From the NCBI GenBank assembly GCA_031119515.1, contig JAVHXR010000150.1, positions 1 to 6,808 on the forward strand: a stretch of DNA of 6,808 nucleotides, in the 5' to 3' direction. The position numbers and the translations under genes were made by a program. This document shows positions 4,453 to 6,808 of this stretch, in pieces (position 1 is the stretch's first letter; every line of letters starts with the position of its first letter). The notes under the pieces were generated by a model. That model saw nothing but the letters and a program-made list of their open reading frames with translations, made no database searches and was not told the origin of the DNA. The DNA comes from Propionicimonas sp. (GTDB lineage Bacteria > Actinomycetota > Actinomycetes > Propionibacteriales > Propionibacteriaceae).

Positions 4453-5817
4453 ATGGGTGATGCACCGAACGCAGGCCCGGGCACTGCGCTGCTGACCGAC
4501 CACTACGAACTCACCATGGTCGAGGCGGCCCTGGGATCGGGGACGGCGTCGCGCCGCAGCGTCTTCGAACTGTTCGGCCGCCGGTTGCCGACCGGGCGCC
4601 GCTACGGCGTCGTGGCCGGGGTCGGCAGGGCGCTCGACGCGATCGAGGCGTTCCGGTTCGGCCCGGCGGAGATCGACTTCCTGCTGTCGGCGAAGGTGGT
4701 CGACGAGGGCACCGCCCAGTGGCTGGCCGGCTACCGCTTCAGCGGCGACGTCTGGGGCTACCCCGAGGGCGAGGTCTACTTCCCCGGCTCGCCGCTGCTG
4801 ATCGTCGAGGGCAGCTTCGCCGAGGCCGTCGTGCTGGAGACCGTCCTGCTGTCGATCTACAACTACGACTGCGCAGTCGCCTCCGCCGCCTCCCGGATGA
4901 TCCAGATGGCCGGTGACCGCCCCTGCATCGAGATGGGGTCGCGGCGGGCCAACGAGGGAGCTGCGGTCGCGGCCGCGCGAGCGGCGTTCGTCGCCGGCTT
5001 CGCGGCGACGTCGAACCTGGAGGCCGGACGTCGTTACGGCATCCCGACGACCGGCACCGCCGCCCACTCCTTCACCCTGCTGCACGACCGCGAGGAGGAC
5101 GCGTTCGCGGCCCAGCTCGCGGCGCTCGGGGAGGAGACGACGCTGCTGGTCGACACCTACGACGTCGAGCAGGCGATCCGCACCGGCGTCCGGCTGACCG
5201 CGGGCAGGCTCGGCGCCGTCCGGCTGGATTCCGGCGACCTCGCCGAACAGGCCGCCGAGGTGAGGGAGTTGCTCGACTCCCTCGGCGCCCACCGCACCAG
5301 GATCATCGTCACCTCCGACCTGGACGAGTTCCAGATCGCGGCGCTGCGCAGCGCCCCGGTGGACGGCTACGGGGTCGGAACCTCGCTGGTGACCGGCTCG
5401 GGTGCACCCACCTGCAGCTTCGTCTACAAGCTGGTCGCGCGCGCCGACGACGACAACCCCGTCTCGCCGCTGCGTCCGGTCGCGAAGCGGAGCGCCAACA
5501 AGAGCTCGGTCGGTGGCCGCAAGTTCGCGCTGCGCCGGCGGGGGCCGGACGGGCACGCCGAAGCCGAGGTGGTCGGCCTCGGCGCCCCGCCGGTCGACGA
5601 CGGCAACGACCGATCGTTGCTGGTCAAGCTGGTCGAGTCGGGCCAGGTGGTGGGGCGCGAGTCGCTCGAAGCGGCCCGCGAGCGCCACCGCAGGGCACTG
5701 GCCGAGCTGCCGCAGAGCTCCCGCAAGATGTCCCGCGGCGAGCCCGTGCTCGAGACGCTGATGCTGGATGCCGAGGGCAGGCCGACGCTCAACCCCTACG
5801 CCACCAAGGAGGCCTGA
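4453..5817 (+). CDS. pncB: Nicotinate phosphoribosyltransferase PncB
   Basis: This 454-residue enzyme joins nicotinate to PRPP, with ATP hydrolysis, to give nicotinate mononucleotide, the committed step of nicotinate salvage to NAD. Visible landmarks: TALLTDHYELTM (11-22) at the N-terminus, VFELFGRRLPTGRRYGVVAG (37-56), EMGSRRANEG (160-169), and GTAAHSF (201-207) with His205, which matches the histidine phosphorylated in the family. LDSGDL (258-263) and GYGVGTSLVTG (305-315) provide phosphate and ring binding in a type II phosphoribosyltransferase barrel. The length is normal for bacteria. The reading frame is open further upstream, but homology begins around residue 11, and the TACAGT box 7 nt before ATG 4453 supports this start. 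The first gene of a two-gene operon, its stop overlaps the pncA start by one base. Its divergence from clpS is the order known in mycobacteria (pncB1). Confidence 0.95.
   Translation: MGDAPNAGPGTALLTDHYELTMVEAALGSGTASRRSVFELFGRRLPTGRRYGVVAGVGRALDAIEAFRFGPAEIDFLLSAKVVDEGTAQWLAGYRFSGDVWGYPEGEVYFPGSPLLIVEGSFAEAVVLETVLLSIYNYDCAVASAASRMIQMAGDRPCIEMGSRRANEGAAVAAARAAFVAGFAATSNLEAGRRYGIPTTGTAAHSFTLLHDREEDAFAAQLAALGEETTLLVDTYDVEQAIRTGVRLTAGRLGAVRLDSGDLAEQAAEVRELLDSLGAHRTRIIVTSDLDEFQIAALRSAPVDGYGVGTSLVTGSGAPTCSFVYKLVARADDDNPVSPLRPVAKRSANKSSVGGRKFALRRRGPDGHAEAEVVGLGAPPVDDGNDRSLLVKLVESGQVVGRESLEAARERHRRALAELPQSSRKMSRGEPVLETLMLDAEGRPTLNPYATKEA
5806..5812 (+). promoter_or_regulatory. Strong ribosome binding site of pncA inside the end of pncB
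   Basis: AAGGAGG lies four bases before the pncA ATG at 5817 and within the last codons of pncB. It fixes the pncA start at the ATG overlapping the pncB stop (TGATG). The contrast with the leader-free pncB start suggests that pncA is translated from the same mRNA by ordinary ribosome binding or coupling. Confidence 0.85.
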
Positions 5818-6386
5818 TGAGCCGCGCGCTGATCGTCGTCGACGTCCAGAACGACTTCTGCGAGGGCGGCTCGCTCGCCGTGGCCGGAGGGGCGGCGGTG
5901 GCGTCGGAGATCTCCGGCCTGCTGGGTGGCGACCACGGCTACGACCACGTCGTCGCCACCCAGGACCACCACATCGATCCCGGAGCGCACTTCTCCGCGA
6001 CCCCGGACTACGTCGACTCCTGGCCACCGCACTGCGTGGCCGGGACGCCGGGAGCCCAGTTCCACCCGAACCTGGCCAACCGGCCGTTCGAGGCGGTCTT
6101 CACCAAGGGTGAGTACGCGGCCGCCTACTCGGGGTTCGAGGGGACGAGCGGGGGCGAGGGACTCGCCTCGTGGCTGGCCACCCACGGCGTTGACAGCGTC
6201 GACGTGGTCGGGATCGCCACGGACTACTGCGTCCGGGCGACTGCCCTGGACGCCGCCAGGGCCGGGCTGCGCTCGCGCGTCCTGCTCGACCTCACCGCCG
6301 CGGTAGCGCCGCAGCGGCTGGACCAGACGCTGGCCGACTTCGCCGCCGCCGGCGTGGCGGTGGCCAGGGCCGCCGACGGCGGCTGA
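5817..6386 (+). CDS. pncA: Nicotinamidase/pyrazinamidase PncA
   Basis: A 189-residue cytoplasmic amidase of the isochorismatase-like fold that hydrolyses nicotinamide to nicotinate and ammonia. The product is the substrate of PncB, encoded just upstream. The catalytic triad is Asp9 (in VVDVQNDFCEGGSLAV), Lys97 (VFTKGEY) and Cys138 (GIATDYCVR). Metal ligands are Asp50, His52, His58 (DHHIDPGAHF) and His72 (WPPHC). These match Asp8, Lys96, Cys138, Asp49, His51, His57 and His71 of M. tuberculosis PncA. IAT at 133-135 is the usual oxyanion-hole segment. The length is that of the family and the protein looks complete and active. In M. tuberculosis pncA is not next to pncB; here the two form an operon with a one-base overlap, which would couple their levels. 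The same enzyme class activates pyrazinamide, and nothing in the active site argues against that. Confidence 0.96.
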   Translation: MSRALIVVDVQNDFCEGGSLAVAGGAAVASEISGLLGGDHGYDHVVATQDHHIDPGAHFSATPDYVDSWPPHCVAGTPGAQFHPNLANRPFEAVFTKGEYAAAYSGFEGTSGGEGLASWLATHGVDSVDVVGIATDYCVRATALDAARAGLRSRVLLDLTAAVAPQRLDQTLADFAAAGVAVARAADGG

Positions 6387-6393
6387 CCCCCGA

Positions 6394-6418
6394 GATCCCG
6401 GGGCAAGCCCGGGATGAC
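6394..6418. repeat. Degenerate half-unit hairpin right after pncA
   Basis: A perfect 8-bp stem, ATCCCGGG (6395-6402) with CCCGGGAT (6408-6415), closes a GCAAG loop. It begins 8 bases after the pncA stop codon. It is one of the two hairpin types in the following array and marks its gene-proximal edge. It may also end or protect the pncBA transcript, although no T-run follows. Confidence 0.8.
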
Positions 6419-6447
6419 AACCTGGCTCCTCCGCCGCCCGCCCGAAC

Positions 6448-6808
6448 GTCATTCCGGCGAACGCTGGAATCTCCACCCGCACAGCACAACCGACCAACAG
6501 ATCCCGCGGCAAGCCCGGGACGACACCTTGACCCCGTCATTCCGGCGAACGCCGGAATCTCCACACCCAGACAGCTCAGCCGACCAACAGATCCCGGGGC
6601 AAGCCCGGGACGACGACCTCACGTCATTCCGGCGAACGCCGGAATCTCCACACCCAGACAGCACAACCGACCAACAGATCCCGGGGCAAGCCCGGGACGA
6701 CGACCTCACGTCATTCCGGCGAACGCCGGAATCTCCACACCCAGACAGCACAACCGACCAACAGATCCCGGGGCAAGCCCGGGACGACGACCTCACGTCA
6801 TTCCGGCG
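6448..6808. repeat. Tandem array of an 87-bp two-hairpin unit (BIME-like), continuing past the window
   Basis: Copies start at 6448 (88 bp), 6536, 6623 and 6710 (each 87 bp), and a fifth at 6797 is cut by the window end. Each unit has hairpin A, ATTCCGGCGAACGCCGGAAT (8-bp stem, GAAC loop), then a linker containing CCGACCAACA, then hairpin B, TCCCGGG-GCAAG-CCCGGGA. Read on the other strand, hairpin B starts GTCGTCCCGG and ends GGGATC, closely like hairpin A (GTCATTCCGG to GGAATC), so the two are diverged inverted copies of one element. The units at 6623 and 6710 are identical; 6536 differs at two linker bases; 6448 is the most diverged. This resembles paired REP/BIME-type elements. No transposase gene is visible. 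Confidence 0.93.

Noticed and set aside
3997..6027. 676-codon minus-strand frame reaching from pncA back to clpS
   Set aside because: Only the last 103 codons are real (clpS). The rest is antisense to pncB and pncA and reads as Arg/Gly-rich noise.
6449..6796. 115-codon minus-strand frame with a 29-residue repeat
   Set aside because: The 87-bp unit is a multiple of three, so any frame without a stop stays open across the array. The repeated peptide simply follows the DNA repeat, and there is no ribosome site.
6448..6808. Possible CRISPR array (29-bp repeat GTCATTCC...CTCCAC)
   Set aside because: The sequences between the repeats are themselves nearly identical, so there are no unique spacers. 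The whole 87-bp unit is the repeat, and no cas genes are present.

Overview
This 6.8-kb window is GC-rich DNA, by eye close to 70% G+C, most likely from an actinobacterium (Actinomycetota). The evidence is: a ClpS of the actinobacterial WDDPVN type followed directly by a DUF2017 gene; a DtxR/IdeR-type iron box; several TANNNT boxes 7-8 nt before start codons, as in leaderless actinobacterial mRNAs; and a PncA that tracks the Mycobacterium tuberculosis enzyme almost residue for residue. The exact genus cannot be given from the sequence alone.

Layout. Positions 1-477 (minus) hold the 5' part of a glutamate racemase gene (murI). It is interrupted by a 49-bp insertion that makes a 20-bp direct repeat and shifts the frame, and it runs off the window. 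A short plus-strand ORF of 50 codons with a strong Shine-Dalgarno (549-701) sits divergent to it. Positions 719-3212 (minus) are a compact feoA-feoB-feoC ferrous-iron uptake operon. All three genes are joined by 4-nt ATGA overlaps, and an iron box lies over the predicted start of transcription (3213-3231). After a 214-bp spacer come DUF2017 and clpS (3446-4308, minus), also joined by a 4-nt overlap. Divergent from clpS is a pncB-pncA NAD-salvage operon (4453-6386, plus). From 6394 to the window end lies a tandem array of an 87-bp unit, each unit built from two related hairpins in opposite orientation.

How the genes work together. PncA deamidates nicotinamide to nicotinate, and PncB turns nicotinate into nicotinate mononucleotide, so the plus-strand pair is a complete two-step entry to NAD from nicotinamide. 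FeoA, FeoB and FeoC form one Fe(II) import system: a small SH3-like partner, the membrane permease with its G domain, and a small winged-helix protein with four cysteines. ClpS delivers N-degron substrates to the Clp protease; DUF2017 has no function I can assign. The order pncB (divergent)-clpS-DUF2017-...-murI matches the order I recall from mycobacteria, where other genes occupy the middle. Here feoABC occupies it.

The points most worth a second look are the 49-bp frameshifting insertion in murI, a seven-cysteine cluster inserted into the FeoB G domain together with altered G4 and G5 motifs, the small uncatalogued ORF, and the 87-bp repeat array. I see no clear sign of a wholly new multi-gene system.
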